Shown: positions 1-9,286, numbered from the stretch's first letter. The stretch: DNA of 64,000 nucleotides from an uncultured Parabacteroides sp. (GCA_949295065.1 CASFJQ010000001.1:186001-250000); one strand, 5' to 3'. Notes: a model not told the origin generated them from the sequence alone. Made by a program: numbers and translations.

Positions 1-866
1 CTTTCATCATACAATTTACCGGCAAGAGCACCGGAACTGCAAATGTAGAATGCTGGATTGTCTTTTTCGTCTTCTGATAGTTTTTCGGATTCACGTCCAA
101 CAAGCCAGTTCGCAGTCATGATTACGTTTTGCAGTTCTATATCGCTATCTTTATAACCTTCAGTATTAGCGAACAGGTCATCAAATGAATATTCATCAGC
201 ATGGTCTGTTATAAGCATTACCTTATACTTGAAAGCTATCTTTGCCCATTGCAGTAAAGTCGGTTTATCTTGGAATACGTTTCCAGGAACAACCATAAGA
301 CTATAACAGTCTTTTAGGCTTAATCTGTCGAAACCATTGCGTAATAATGTATCTACTTCTTGTGAGAAACCAGAGTCACTGTCTGCAATATCATCTTTGT
401 AAACATTGATAATGCGTAGGTTTTTAACCTTGTCAGTGTTGGCATTCTTGAAAAATCCATCAAGAGCACGATATGAGCGTTCCAAGTTAGCAGTAGCGTA
501 GAGAGCATCTGTAATACCTTGGCTTAAGACTTTTGTATATTTTTCTTCTTTCTTTTTGCAAGCGTCAACAAATTCAGTAGCACTTTCATGATTTTCATCA
601 AGTATCTCTAGCCAGCCTTTGATATCATTTATAAGATTTTCACGCTTGTCCTTGAATCTTTTGTCTGACAAAAATACTGCTTTAGCAGCTTTTCGAGCCG
701 GATTCAGGTTATCTGCATCAGGCATGAAGCCTCTTACAGCATTGAATCCACCAAAAGCTGATAACAATTGTGATATATCTTTTTTCTGAGTAGGCTGTTT
801 CTGTTCACTTTGGGCATTGGCATCTTGTTGAGCCATACCACTTTTCTGTAATTCTGTTTCTGCCAT
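1..866 (-). CDS. tssC: Type VI secretion sheath large subunit TssC (partial, C-terminus beyond window)
   Basis: The frame is open from an ATG at 866 to the left edge, giving 288 codons without a stop. The N-terminus is a low-complexity Q/K-rich stretch (MAETELQKSGMAQQDANAQ...), followed by helical sequence with motifs such as FGGFNAVRGFMP and DADNLNPARKAAKAVF, as in the Bacteroidota TssC (VipB-like, DUF5458 type). TssC pairs with TssB to build the contractile sheath in the cytoplasm. It starts 20 bp after the tssB stop, so the two are surely co-transcribed. Assignment rests on the tssH-tssB-tssC context as much as on my memory of the family; the C-terminal sheath core is not visible. Confidence 0.85.
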   Translation of the reverse strand, partial: MAETELQKSGMAQQDANAQSEQKQPTQKKDISQLLSAFGGFNAVRGFMPDADNLNPARKAAKAVFLSDKRFKDKRENLINDIKGWLEILDENHESATEFVDACKKKEEKYTKVLSQGITDALYATANLERSYRALDGFFKNANTDKVKNLRIINVYKDDIADSDSGFSQEVDTLLRNGFDRLSLKDCYSLMVVPGNVFQDKPTLLQWAKIAFKYKVMLITDHADEYSFDDLFANTEGYKDSDIELQNVIMTANWLVGRESEKLSEDEKDNPAFYICSSGALAGKLYDE

Positions 867-886
867 GATATTAATTTATTAAGCGA

Positions 887-1351
887 TTATTTGTTGTTTT
901 CCAATTCATCCAGCATAGCTTGCAACATTTCCTTCAATTCTTCTTTCGCAGAACTGTTTTTGAGAATATCTCTGAGCTTTCTGTTCTGTTCGATGCTTTT
1001 GCGAATCTTGCTGCTGGTGTCAATTTTCTTTTTTACACTTGAAAGGAACTGGCTGTTTTCAACAAGTTTGCCTTTTCCTCCTTGTGCTTCAAAATCTCTC
1101 AATTCTCCGAAGTGAAGAACTTCATTGACTGAACCACCTTCTTCGTCTATAAAATCAACTTCTACTGATGGTTTGAAGTGGGCAAATGCATCGTTGATTG
1201 TCTGGATATTCTCAACAAATTCCGGATTTCCAGGTTCTACGTCTGATGTGTATTGGTCTATCATCAGAGTTTTGTTGTTGTCTATCGGATTTACTTTCGC
1301 ATTTGATTCTTCATCTGGTGCCATTGAGATGAAATTTTCTTTCATTGCCAT
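887..1351 (-). CDS. tssB: Type VI secretion sheath small subunit TssB
   Basis: A 154-residue protein, the usual size for TssB/VipA. Residues about 60-90 (SVEVDFIDEEGGSVNEVLHF, then GELRDFEA) form the beta-rich core that interlocks with TssC, and the C-terminal 50 residues are a charged helix (SSKIRKSIEQNRKLRDILKN). It forms the contractile sheath with the adjacent tssC. A second Met at residue 3 could also be the start; there is no clear ribosome site to decide. It lies 90 bp after tssH and 20 bp before tssC on the same strand. Confidence 0.85.
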   Translation of the reverse strand: MAMKENFISMAPDEESNAKVNPIDNNKTLMIDQYTSDVEPGNPEFVENIQTINDAFAHFKPSVEVDFIDEEGGSVNEVLHFGELRDFEAQGGKGKLVENSQFLSSVKKKIDTSSKIRKSIEQNRKLRDILKNSSAKEELKEMLQAMLDELENNK

Positions 1352-1441
1352 AATTATTTAGTTTTTGAGTTTTTGATTATTAAGTTTATAAATTAGTTGT
1401 AATGAACTGATAGAACTTCGGATATTGTTCCTTTGTCTCTG

Positions 1442-3892
1442 TCAAGCTTTTACGATAAATGCAGGTTTTCCGTCTTTTATCTGTACTTCAACCGTATCGC
1501 CCGACTTTATTTCACCCGAAATTATAAGTTTAGAAAGCGGATGACGGAGTTCTTTTCGTATTGTACCGATAATAGGACGTGCTCCATATTGCGGACTGAA
1601 TCCCATTAGAGCTATTGCCTGTTTAACTTCTTGGCTTATGCTGAGTTTTATATCCTGTTCTTCCAGTAACTTTATGAGACCTTTGAGGTGAATGTCGAAT
1701 ATTCGTGTTACGGTCTCTTCTGTTATTGGCGAGAATGGAACTATTTCCGTAAGTCGTCCTAAGAATTCTGGACGGAAATATTTTTGCATAATATCCATTA
1801 AGTCATTGTTGCTCGGTATTTCACCTTTGTTGAATGAATCCACTATAAACTGGCTTCCAATGTTGGAAGTGAATAGTATAAGAGCGTTTGAAAAGTCTCC
1901 GACTCTTCCAAGCCTGTCGTGAAGTTTTCCTTCATCCAAAATCTGTAAGAACAGGTCGAATACGGATTTATGAGCCTTTTCTATTTCATCGAACAATACA
2001 ACTGAATAAGGTTTCTGGCGTATTTTATTAACCAGAAGTCCTCCTTCTTCATAACCTACATATCCCGGAGGTGCTCCATAAAGCAAAGCAACAGAATGTT
2101 CTTCTTTGAATTCAGACATATCGAATCGAATTAGAGACGATTCGTCTTCAAACAAAAATGCTGCCAACGCTTTGGAAAGTTCAGTCTTACCTGTACCTGT
2201 CGGACCGAGGAAGAAAAATGAACCCATCGGTTGTCCTTTCTTATTCAGACCTGATCTTGATTCAAATACTGAATCAAGCACAACTTTAACAGCGTGGTCC
2301 TGACCAACAACACGTTTCTTTAATGTCGCTTCGGCATTTATTAGACGGTTGCGTTCTTTTGATTGTACTTTTCCTAATGGAATGCCGGTTTGCTTAGCTA
2401 CAACCGCAAACAAATCGGAACTTTCTAATGCTGAACGTTTTTGTTGACTTATCTCTATAAGCTGGTCAAGAGTGTTGCTTAGATAGTCTATCCTTTCTTG
2501 CACACTTGGCATCTTATTTAAATCGATACTGGAATCAAGCTGGGCAGTGAGTATACAACTTATCTGGCTGATAAGTTTATAATGCAACCACTTGAGATCC
2601 GTCATGACTTTTTCTTTGTCTTGCTTGTCAACATTTTGAGTGATTTGTTCCAATTCTTCTTTCAGCTTGGACAAATCATTTGCAGACATATCATTCATCG
2701 TTTTGACCAGTGCCATGGTGCGATCTATCAAGTCGAATGCAGAATCAGGCAATGACTTTTCTGTCATATAGCGTTTAGCTAACCTAATGGCATCTACCAT
2801 CACTGGCTCATCTATTGTAAGATGATGATATTCTGTATAATTGTTTATCGCTCCTTTTAGGATACGAAGACACAAATCAGCATTAGGCTCTTCGATATTG
2901 ATTTTTTCAAGCTTAGCGACAAATTCTTTGTCTGTCTCTATATTTTTAGTATAACCATCTATTGATGCAGTGCATAATAACAAAAGTCCGCCTTTGCTCA
3001 ATTCCTGTTTCAGGATTGAAGATGCACCATATAAGTTACTTTGCTTGTCGAAGAGTTTGTCGATAGATTCAATTATGAGAATGGCATTAGACATACCTTT
3101 TATTTCCTGAAGCAGGTTCTTGAATCTGTCTTCAACTTCTCCCTTGTATGAAGCATCGGCTCCTATGCTTGCAAGGTCTATCTCGTAAGCTGTTGCATTA
3201 TTTAAGAACGTAGGCACATGACCTTCATATAACTGCCATGCGAAGGCATTTATTAATGATGTTTTGCCTACACCAGTTTCACCGGTTATCAAGAGATTGG
3301 ATTTTGTCTTTCTTCCCAAAATCTCAAAAATTATTGATATCTCGTTTTCAAATCCGATTACTGGAGAAATCTTTCCGGATTGTATCTCTGCTTTCTTGTC
3401 AATGCAATATTTCTTTATAACATCAGAAATGTTTCCGCTTGACGTCTGTTTCCTCTCAGAATTCTCAAGAGCCTTTTCTGAACCACCAAGGACACCAACT
3501 TTTGTTTGTATTTCCGAGATGGAAAGTGGCAAAGTCTTTAATTGTTCAAAAGTGAATCCTACTCCTGGAGTTACTAGCGATGCCAATATGCAAACTGGTT
3601 CACATGTTGAAAAACCGAATTTCTCTTTGTAAACTTCGGCTTCTTCCATGACAGCTTCGGCCTCTGCTGAATATTCAAGGTCTCCTTGTGGTTTAGCTGC
3701 TCTAGGCGATAGTTGCATTTGTATGTCAGCCCATTCTTGCAAGTAATAATAGTCCTTGTCAAGATCAGATTCAATAAAATGAACCAAACCCATACTTTTG
3801 TGCAATATTGCTTTGAACAAATGTGACGGGTATATCGCATCATTACAATATTCTTTTGCGAATGAATTCGCAATAACTCTAATGTCGCTCAT
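1442..3892 (-). CDS. tssH: T6SS sheath-recycling AAA+ ATPase TssH/ClpV, first ATPase domain degenerate
   Basis: An 816-residue Hsp100/ClpB-type protein that disassembles contracted T6SS sheaths. Residues 1-150 are a Clp N-domain. Domain D1 has Walker A GETGVGKT (204-211), but its Walker B is ILIIESIDKL (271-280), where the usual D-E pair is E-S, and the usual arginine-finger segment (LERRF) reads VAKLEK (325-330). Domain D2 is intact: Walker A GPTGTGKT (563-570), Walker B VVLFDEIE (631-638), a FRPEFLGR arginine finger and a GARP sensor 2. It is first of the visible tssH-tssB-tssC genes. A CAAAGATA at 3932-3939 (TATCTTTG on minus) is a plausible -7 box. Confidence 0.9.
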   Translation of the reverse strand: MSDIRVIANSFAKEYCNDAIYPSHLFKAILHKSMGLVHFIESDLDKDYYYLQEWADIQMQLSPRAAKPQGDLEYSAEAEAVMEEAEVYKEKFGFSTCEPVCILASLVTPGVGFTFEQLKTLPLSISEIQTKVGVLGGSEKALENSERKQTSSGNISDVIKKYCIDKKAEIQSGKISPVIGFENEISIIFEILGRKTKSNLLITGETGVGKTSLINAFAWQLYEGHVPTFLNNATAYEIDLASIGADASYKGEVEDRFKNLLQEIKGMSNAILIIESIDKLFDKQSNLYGASSILKQELSKGGLLLLCTASIDGYTKNIETDKEFVAKLEKINIEEPNADLCLRILKGAINNYTEYHHLTIDEPVMVDAIRLAKRYMTEKSLPDSAFDLIDRTMALVKTMNDMSANDLSKLKEELEQITQNVDKQDKEKVMTDLKWLHYKLISQISCILTAQLDSSIDLNKMPSVQERIDYLSNTLDQLIEISQQKRSALESSDLFAVVAKQTGIPLGKVQSKERNRLINAEATLKKRVVGQDHAVKVVLDSVFESRSGLNKKGQPMGSFFFLGPTGTGKTELSKALAAFLFEDESSLIRFDMSEFKEEHSVALLYGAPPGYVGYEEGGLLVNKIRQKPYSVVLFDEIEKAHKSVFDLFLQILDEGKLHDRLGRVGDFSNALILFTSNIGSQFIVDSFNKGEIPSNNDLMDIMQKYFRPEFLGRLTEIVPFSPITEETVTRIFDIHLKGLIKLLEEQDIKLSISQEVKQAIALMGFSPQYGARPIIGTIRKELRHPLSKLIISGEIKSGDTVEVQIKDGKPAFIVKA

Positions 3893-3931
3893 AATTATCT
3901 GTCATTAAGAGTAAATTAATTAGCTTCTCTC

Positions 3932-3939
3932 CAAAGATA
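3932..3939 (-). promoter_or_regulatory. Probable -7 box of the T6SS (tssH) operon
   Basis: TATCTTTG on the minus strand fits the Bacteroidota TAnnTTTG -7 element, 40 bp from the tssH start. No TTTG -33 element is visible at the right distance. Confidence 0.45.
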
Positions 3940-4134
3940 AAAATAATTTATTGATAATAAATGCTTTTTTTGTAAATAAAATACTGTCAAAAATGTTATT
4001 TTATGACGAGTTCTTATTAAATATGATTCCCCAATACCGCTTATTTAGATAATTATGATTAGTTTATTATACCTTATTGTGACATGAAGAAAACCTACTA
4101 GTCCCACTAAATCGTAGGTTCGGCCCTAATTGAG

Positions 4135-4174
4135 AATATATACGGCCCTACGAGTTGCTCGGTCCGTATATATT
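4135..4174 (-). terminator. Inverted repeat after queG
   Basis: A perfect 11-bp stem with an 18-nt loop, 27 bp beyond the queG stop. It lacks a long T-run on the minus strand, so a terminator role is inferred from position only. Confidence 0.4.
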
Positions 4175-4200
4175 TTGAAAAGGTTGTATTTAGCGTTTTA

Positions 4201-5136
4201 TTAGTGTTGGTCGTTGTTCAAATAAATTCCAACTGTCCTCATTAGCCCCTCATACTTCGCCCTTTTTACAGCAGATTTTGCAAATACTCTGTTGTAATCT
4301 TCTTTGGAAAATGACTGAAGGTTTTCTTTTGATAATGATAGAAGTTCTTCAGATGGGGAAAAATCATCAATGTTGGTTGGAGAAGCGAAGCGGTTCCATG
4401 GACAAACTTTCTGGCAAGTGTCACAACCGTAAATTCGGTTTCCAAGTAAATTGGATATTCCAGAAGGAAATTCTCCGCGATGTTCGATAGTAAGATAAGA
4501 AAGACAACGATTAGCGTTTAATACTCGTTCTTTAGTTAATGCATTTGTTGGGCATGCATCCAGGCAGTGTCGGCAGTTCCCACATTTGGAAGGGATTGGA
4601 CTGTCGTATTCATCAATTTCCCATGTCGTGATGATTTCGCCGAGAAAGAAGAATGAGCCTTTCCCCGGAATTATCAGATTTGTATTCTTGCCAATCCAAC
4701 CGAGACCTGCACGCCATGCCCAATATCTTTCTAATATCGGGGCTGAATCTGTGAATACTCTAGCTTCAGGCTTCTTGTCGCCAGTGTAAAGAGGGAGAAT
4801 CTCTTTCCATAGCTGGCGAAGCATATCTTTAACTACAATATGATAATCTTTCCCGTAGGCATAATATGCGATATGTGGTTCTTCTTCCGGTCGTCTGGTT
4901 TTAGGGTAATAATTCAATGCGACGGATATAACGCTTTTGGCTCCAGGAACAAGGCCATCGGGATTAAGGCGTATTTCCCTATGATTCCTCATATATTCCA
5001 TACCGGCATTATTACCGGCTGCAATCCATTTGTCGAAATATTCTGCTTCGCTGCTTGCTTCATATGAAGGAGCAATACCGCAGGCTGAGAAACCTAATTC
5101 CAGTGCTTTTGATTTTATTTGTTGTAGTAGGGACAT
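4201..5136 (-). CDS. queG: Epoxyqueuosine reductase QueG
   Basis: A 311-residue cytoplasmic enzyme for the last step of tRNA queuosine synthesis, reducing epoxyqueuosine to queuosine with cobalamin and two 4Fe-4S clusters. The catalytic-acid motif FTDSAP has Asp at residue 130. The bacterial ferredoxin-type cysteines are present: C185, C188, C191, C195 in the segment CGNCRHCLDACPTNAL, and C211, C238, C241, C245 around CDTCQKVCPWN. Length is slightly short of the E. coli protein, which has extra C-terminal HEAT-like sequence. An octamer-repeat hairpin starts 13 bp upstream of the ATG. Confidence 0.95.
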   Translation of the reverse strand: MSLLQQIKSKALELGFSACGIAPSYEASSEAEYFDKWIAAGNNAGMEYMRNHREIRLNPDGLVPGAKSVISVALNYYPKTRRPEEEPHIAYYAYGKDYHIVVKDMLRQLWKEILPLYTGDKKPEARVFTDSAPILERYWAWRAGLGWIGKNTNLIIPGKGSFFFLGEIITTWEIDEYDSPIPSKCGNCRHCLDACPTNALTKERVLNANRCLSYLTIEHRGEFPSGISNLLGNRIYGCDTCQKVCPWNRFASPTNIDDFSPSEELLSLSKENLQSFSKEDYNRVFAKSAVKRAKYEGLMRTVGIYLNNDQH

Positions 5137-5148
5137 AGATGAGGGAAA

Positions 5149-5260
5149 GGAGTTAAGTAGTTAAGAAGTAGAGGAGTTAAGTAGCCAAGGAGTTTTATTT
5201 TCTTGTTTCCTTGTCAACTTGTTAACTCGTCAACTTGAACCTTCGTTATCTCGTCAACTT
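5149..5260. repeat. Octamer-repeat hairpin 1 (queG / deacetylase junction)
   Basis: The left arm (5149-5192) repeats gGAGTTAAgtaGTTAAGAA-like units; the right arm (5202-5260) reads in steps of 8: CTTGTTTC, CTTGTCAA, CTTGTTAA, CTCGTCAA, and so on. The right arm overlaps the last codons of the deacetylase, whose final residues KLTR and stop codon are made from repeat sequence. Confidence 0.75.
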
Positions 5261-5860
5261 CAAAAAATCATATCCTTCACTTTTCAGCCATTCAATAGCC
5301 TTAGGCATAGCTTCACGCATATTCTTTTCTGCTTTAAGCGAATCGTGGAATACTATTATTGAACCGTTGCGTGTATATCGTTTCACATTGTTGAGAACTT
5401 GTTCCGGTGATAGCGCTGAGTTGTAGTCGCGCGTTACAACATCCCACATGATTATATCAAATTTTTTCCTTAAAAATAATGTTTGTGGAATACGCATATG
5501 TCCGTGAGGCGGACGGAACAGAGATGTATTAATCAGTTCTGAAGCTTTTTCTACGTTCTTAAGATAGTTGCGTGTGAGATAACGTAAACCTTGAATATGA
5601 TTGAATGTATGATTCCCGACAGAGTGCCCGCGCTCAACAACCATACGGAAAATATCGGGATGTTTTCTTACATTGTCGCCTACCATAAAAAAGGTAGCCT
5701 TGACATCATATTTGTCCAATATATCCAAAACCCAAGGTGTGACTTCCGGAATTGGTCCGTCGTCAAATGTGAGATAAACACATTTCTTTTTCCCTGGTTT
5801 CTTCCATATAGCACCTGGAAACAACAGACGATAGAAAAATGGAGGTTGCTCGATGAACAT
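5246..5860 (-). CDS. NodB-type polysaccharide deacetylase
   Basis: A 204-residue carbohydrate esterase family 4 protein, a metal-dependent deacetylase of amino sugars. All NodB motifs are visible: TFDDGP (31-36), HSVGNHTFNH with metal-binding His 84 and 88, RPPHG (116-120), WDVVTRDY (139-146) and IIVFHDS (168-174). An upstream in-frame Met at 5926 would add 22 residues encoded by tandem TTGAAAA repeat DNA; I prefer the ATG at 5860 because the family sequence begins there. There is no convincing signal peptide, only a hydrophobic start. Substrate unknown: peptidoglycan or an exopolysaccharide is possible. The C-terminal LTR is encoded by a repeat element. Confidence 0.9.
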   Translation of the reverse strand: MFIEQPPFFYRLLFPGAIWKKPGKKKCVYLTFDDGPIPEVTPWVLDILDKYDVKATFFMVGDNVRKHPDIFRMVVERGHSVGNHTFNHIQGLRYLTRNYLKNVEKASELINTSLFRPPHGHMRIPQTLFLRKKFDIIMWDVVTRDYNSALSPEQVLNNVKRYTRNGSIIVFHDSLKAEKNMREAMPKAIEWLKSEGYDFLKLTR

Positions 5861-5867
5861 TTTGTTA

Positions 5868-6018
5868 AATTGAAAGTTGAAAATTGAAAATTGAAAAGTT
5901 AAGGAGTTAAGAAGGCAAGGAGTCAAGAAGTCAAGAAGTTAAGGAGTCAAGAATAAATAGAATGTTGATTTTTTTACTTAACTACTTAACTACTTAACTA
6001 CTTGACTCCTCTACTCCT
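5868..6018. repeat. Octamer-repeat hairpin 2
   Basis: Between the DUF2723 gene stop and the deacetylase start. Left arm (5897-5953) in exact 8-bp steps: GTTAAGGA, GTTAAGAA, GGCAAGGA, GTCAAGAA, GTCAAGAA, GTTAAGGA, GTCAAGAA. Right arm (5974-6018): ACTTAACT three times, then ACTTGACT and CCTCTACTCC. A TTGAAAA tandem lies at 5868-5897. The arms can pair to a long imperfect hairpin. Confidence 0.85.
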
Positions 6019-6019
6019 C

Positions 6020-9000
6020 CTAATCATTCCCTTCCGGACTTAAAGACTGGAAAGCCATTCTGTAGTTGTCGAATTCTTCCTGATATTTCTTGCAGAATTC
6101 AGGATTGTATTTCTCGTTTACACGGAGAACTTCCTGCAATACGGCAAGATTTTCATATACATCATTTGCAACAGAAGCGAACTGAGATGGTTTCAAACGG
6201 AAATACCAGTTCAGATTTCTCATAGCTTCGTCTGCAATTCCTGTATATAGATTTGCTCCTTTTTCTTTCTGGTCGAGCACATAATAGAATTCAGCAATAG
6301 ACAGAGCATAATAGTCCAAAGGAACATTCTCCGGAGGAAGAACTTCCATACATTTATCGAGAACATTAAGAGCCTTGTCGTCTTTTCCTTCGTTAATCAA
6401 CGCGGCAGCAAGTTTGCCGAACAGAACTGTACGGTAAGTCTTACACATACGAAGAACATTCTCATCCAGATAAACACCAGGTTTATCAACTCCGCCCCAT
6501 TTGAACTTGTTCATGATGTTATCATACATTTTCTCTGTGTTCAGAGCTTTATTTGTTCCTTTCACTTTCTGAGGAACAATCTGATAAGCCAAACCTGTCT
6601 GCTGGAAGTATGGATCCATCTTGACAAACTGTTCCGGACTTACTGTAATTGCATAATACATCGGGCGCTGCCAGTTATTGTTCTGAAGCATATCAAGAAT
6701 AATCAGCTCGTGCTTGCCAAGATAATCTTTGCCTTTAAGGTCAATTACCATCTGTTTCTGGATTGAAGGAATATCAGCATCCTTTAAACCAGGACTGTTG
6801 GCAACTGCTGCAGAGTCGATATCAAATGTCAGAGTGTTTGATGGAATGTAATCCAATTCCTGATCGATTCCAGGAACTTTCTTAAACTTAGGATCATTGC
6901 TGCGGACGAAACCAAGAGCAGTTCCCAAATCTACAGATTTGTCAGTGATAGGCAGAATGTATGCAGCATCACGAGTTCCCTGGACATAGTCTTCATAATT
7001 CCATGATATAGGCAATGCGTCAGATTCGTATGCCTGTTTCTTCATCTGGTTGATATACCAGTCTGTCTGCAGATAACTTGTGTTACATACGCGGACATCT
7101 GTGCGGATGCCTTCGACTTCCTGTGCATACCAAAGAGGGAATGTATCATTATCACCATTAGTGAAGATAACAGCATTCGGCTCGCAAGATTCCAAATAGT
7201 TTGCTCCGAAATCGCGTGCAACGGTACGGCCTGAACGATCGTGGTCGTCCCAGTTCTGGGCAGCCATCTGCAACGGAACAAACAATGAAGCAACTGTAGC
7301 AACCGAAGCCGCAACCATAGCCGGAAGTTTTCCATATTTCTCCAAAGCTTTTGTCAAAGCTGCTACACCGAAACCAATCCATATACAGAATGCATAGAAC
7401 GAACCTGCGTAAGCATAATCACGTTCACGTGGCTGATATGGAGTCTGATTCAGATAAAGCACAATTGCAATACCTGTCATAAAGAATAGGCAGAATGTAA
7501 TCCAAAAGCCTTGAATACCTTTTTCTCCCGAATATGCCTGATAAAGCAGACCAAGCAAACCAAGGATCAAAGGAAGCATATAGTAAACATTGTGTCCTTT
7601 GTTGTCAGCAATAGATGATGGCATATTATCCTGCGGACCAACAAGAGCTTCGTCAATGAATTTTATACCAGTAATCCAGTTACCGTGTGTTATCTCGCCA
7701 TGTCCCTGGATATCATTCTGACGTCCGGAGAAATTCCACATGAAATAACGCCAATACATAAAGTTGAGCTGATAAGAAAGGAAGAAGCGGATATTTTCTG
7801 CAAATGTCGGCTTCATCACAGTCTTGGTCTCACCGCAGTTTGTAAACTTAACAGGCTGACCTTTTATCTGAGCCCATTCCTTATATGCGCTTACATGATT
7901 AGGGTCACTGCTGTGCATACGAGGGAAAAGCATATTAAGCTCATCTACGAATTTATAGTCTGTTTCGTAGCGAGAGATATAATACTTATCTTTCTCATTT
8001 GCATCTTTCTTTATAACTCTAGTCCATGTTGGAACACCTTGTTCTGAAACAGGAGCGCAATTGCCACCTTCATTTACTCGTTTTACTTCAGAAACATAAG
8101 TCTGACCATAAATAAGAGGCACTTTTCCATACTGTTCACGAGCAAGATATGTACGCAATGTGAAAATATCCTGAGGTGCGTTCTGGTTCATTGGTGTATC
8201 AGCTGTTGCACGAATCAATGTCAGTGCATAAGAAGAATAACCAACAACAACAACCATCAGACAAACCAACACAGTGTTGATCATCTTCAGGTTCAAATTC
8301 TTGTTCATGAACAAGAAAGCAGCAAGTGCTGCAATTAGGATAATAGCAATTACGTAACCGCTACCCATGAACGGAATACCTGTAAGTATAACAGACAACA
8401 GGAATGAAATGCGCAGTGCCATCGGATTAACCTCGTCACGCATTGTTTCGTAGATTGCCCATATAAGAACTGCTGCCAGAACAATTGCATAGATAAATAC
8501 GCCAGTGTTATATGGCATACCAAGAACATTCACGAACAGAAGTTCGAAGTAACCGCATATTTCAACCAATCCCTGAACAACACCGAACATCATCAAAGCA
8601 ATGATTGCAAATGAAACAAGCAATGCAATGATGGTTCCTTTCATTGTAGGGTTTGCACATTTCTTGTAATAATAAACAAGAACTATTGCCGGAATACAGA
8701 GCAAGTTCAGCAAGTGAACACCGATACTCAATCCCATCAGATATGCTATAAGAACAATCCAACGGTCGGCATGAGGCTGGTCTGCAACAGATTCCCATTT
8801 CAATATCAGCCAGAATACAACGGCAGTGAACAATGAAGAATAAGCATAAACCTCACCTTCAACGGCACTGAACCAGAATGTGTCTGTAAATGTATATGCC
8901 AATGCACCAACCAATCCTGAACCTAAGATTGTTATCATCTGTGCTGTTGTCATTTCTTCTTTACCCTGAAGAATAATCTTTCGGGCAAGATGTGTAATAC

Positions 9001-9286
9001 TCCAGAACAGGAACAGAATTGTAAGACCACTGAACAGTGCAGACATTGTGTTAACCATTACTGCTACTGTTGACGGATTTGATGCAAATTGTGTAAACAA
9101 GTTTGCTGTCAGCATAAAGAACGGAGCTCCAGGCGGGTGGCCTACTTCCAATTTGTAGGCTGAAGAGATGAACTCGCCGCAGTCCCAGAAGCTGGCTGTC
9201 GGCTCCATCGTCATCAAATAAACGGCCGATGCTATCAAGCAGACTATCCAGCCCAGCACGTTGTTGATTAGTTTATAGTTTCTCAT
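6020..9286 (-). CDS. DUF2723 integral membrane protein (GT-C-like)
   Basis: A 1088-residue protein with about a dozen predicted membrane helices in the first 650 residues, followed by a soluble domain and a TPR-like C-terminus (about 950-1060). The N-terminal block MEPTASFWDCGEF...GHPPGAP, just after the first helix, is the signature of the DUF2723 family, which is widespread in Bacteroidota and resembles GT-C glycosyltransferases (an acidic residue in the first periplasmic loop). The inner membrane is the expected location. A role in protein or polysaccharide glycosylation is inferred from the fold, not shown here. A CAAAGGTA at 9395-9402 may be its -7 box on minus. Confidence 0.85.
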   Translation of the reverse strand: MRNYKLINNVLGWIVCLIASAVYLMTMEPTASFWDCGEFISSAYKLEVGHPPGAPFFMLTANLFTQFASNPSTVAVMVNTMSALFSGLTILFLFWSITHLARKIILQGKEEMTTAQMITILGSGLVGALAYTFTDTFWFSAVEGEVYAYSSLFTAVVFWLILKWESVADQPHADRWIVLIAYLMGLSIGVHLLNLLCIPAIVLVYYYKKCANPTMKGTIIALLVSFAIIALMMFGVVQGLVEICGYFELLFVNVLGMPYNTGVFIYAIVLAAVLIWAIYETMRDEVNPMALRISFLLSVILTGIPFMGSGYVIAIILIAALAAFLFMNKNLNLKMINTVLVCLMVVVVGYSSYALTLIRATADTPMNQNAPQDIFTLRTYLAREQYGKVPLIYGQTYVSEVKRVNEGGNCAPVSEQGVPTWTRVIKKDANEKDKYYISRYETDYKFVDELNMLFPRMHSSDPNHVSAYKEWAQIKGQPVKFTNCGETKTVMKPTFAENIRFFLSYQLNFMYWRYFMWNFSGRQNDIQGHGEITHGNWITGIKFIDEALVGPQDNMPSSIADNKGHNVYYMLPLILGLLGLLYQAYSGEKGIQGFWITFCLFFMTGIAIVLYLNQTPYQPRERDYAYAGSFYAFCIWIGFGVAALTKALEKYGKLPAMVAASVATVASLFVPLQMAAQNWDDHDRSGRTVARDFGANYLESCEPNAVIFTNGDNDTFPLWYAQEVEGIRTDVRVCNTSYLQTDWYINQMKKQAYESDALPISWNYEDYVQGTRDAAYILPITDKSVDLGTALGFVRSNDPKFKKVPGIDQELDYIPSNTLTFDIDSAAVANSPGLKDADIPSIQKQMVIDLKGKDYLGKHELIILDMLQNNNWQRPMYYAITVSPEQFVKMDPYFQQTGLAYQIVPQKVKGTNKALNTEKMYDNIMNKFKWGGVDKPGVYLDENVLRMCKTYRTVLFGKLAAALINEGKDDKALNVLDKCMEVLPPENVPLDYYALSIAEFYYVLDQKEKGANLYTGIADEAMRNLNWYFRLKPSQFASVANDVYENLAVLQEVLRVNEKYNPEFCKKYQEEFDNYRMAFQSLSPEGND

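Larger units (their letters stand above)
3893..4200. other. Intergenic region between tssH and queG with two hairpins
   Basis: No gene seen. Near tssH lies the likely tssH promoter (3932-3939). Further right are two inverted repeats: AACCTAC/GTAGGTT (4092-4098 with 4114-4120) and a perfect 11-bp stem, AATATATACGG at 4135-4145 with CCGTATATATT at 4164-4174. The octamer CGGCCCTA occurs at 4121 and again at 4143, 22 bp apart, and TAGTCCCACTA is a short palindrome at 4099-4109. This may be a worn example of the 22-bp palindrome arrays found elsewhere in the window. Confidence 0.5.
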
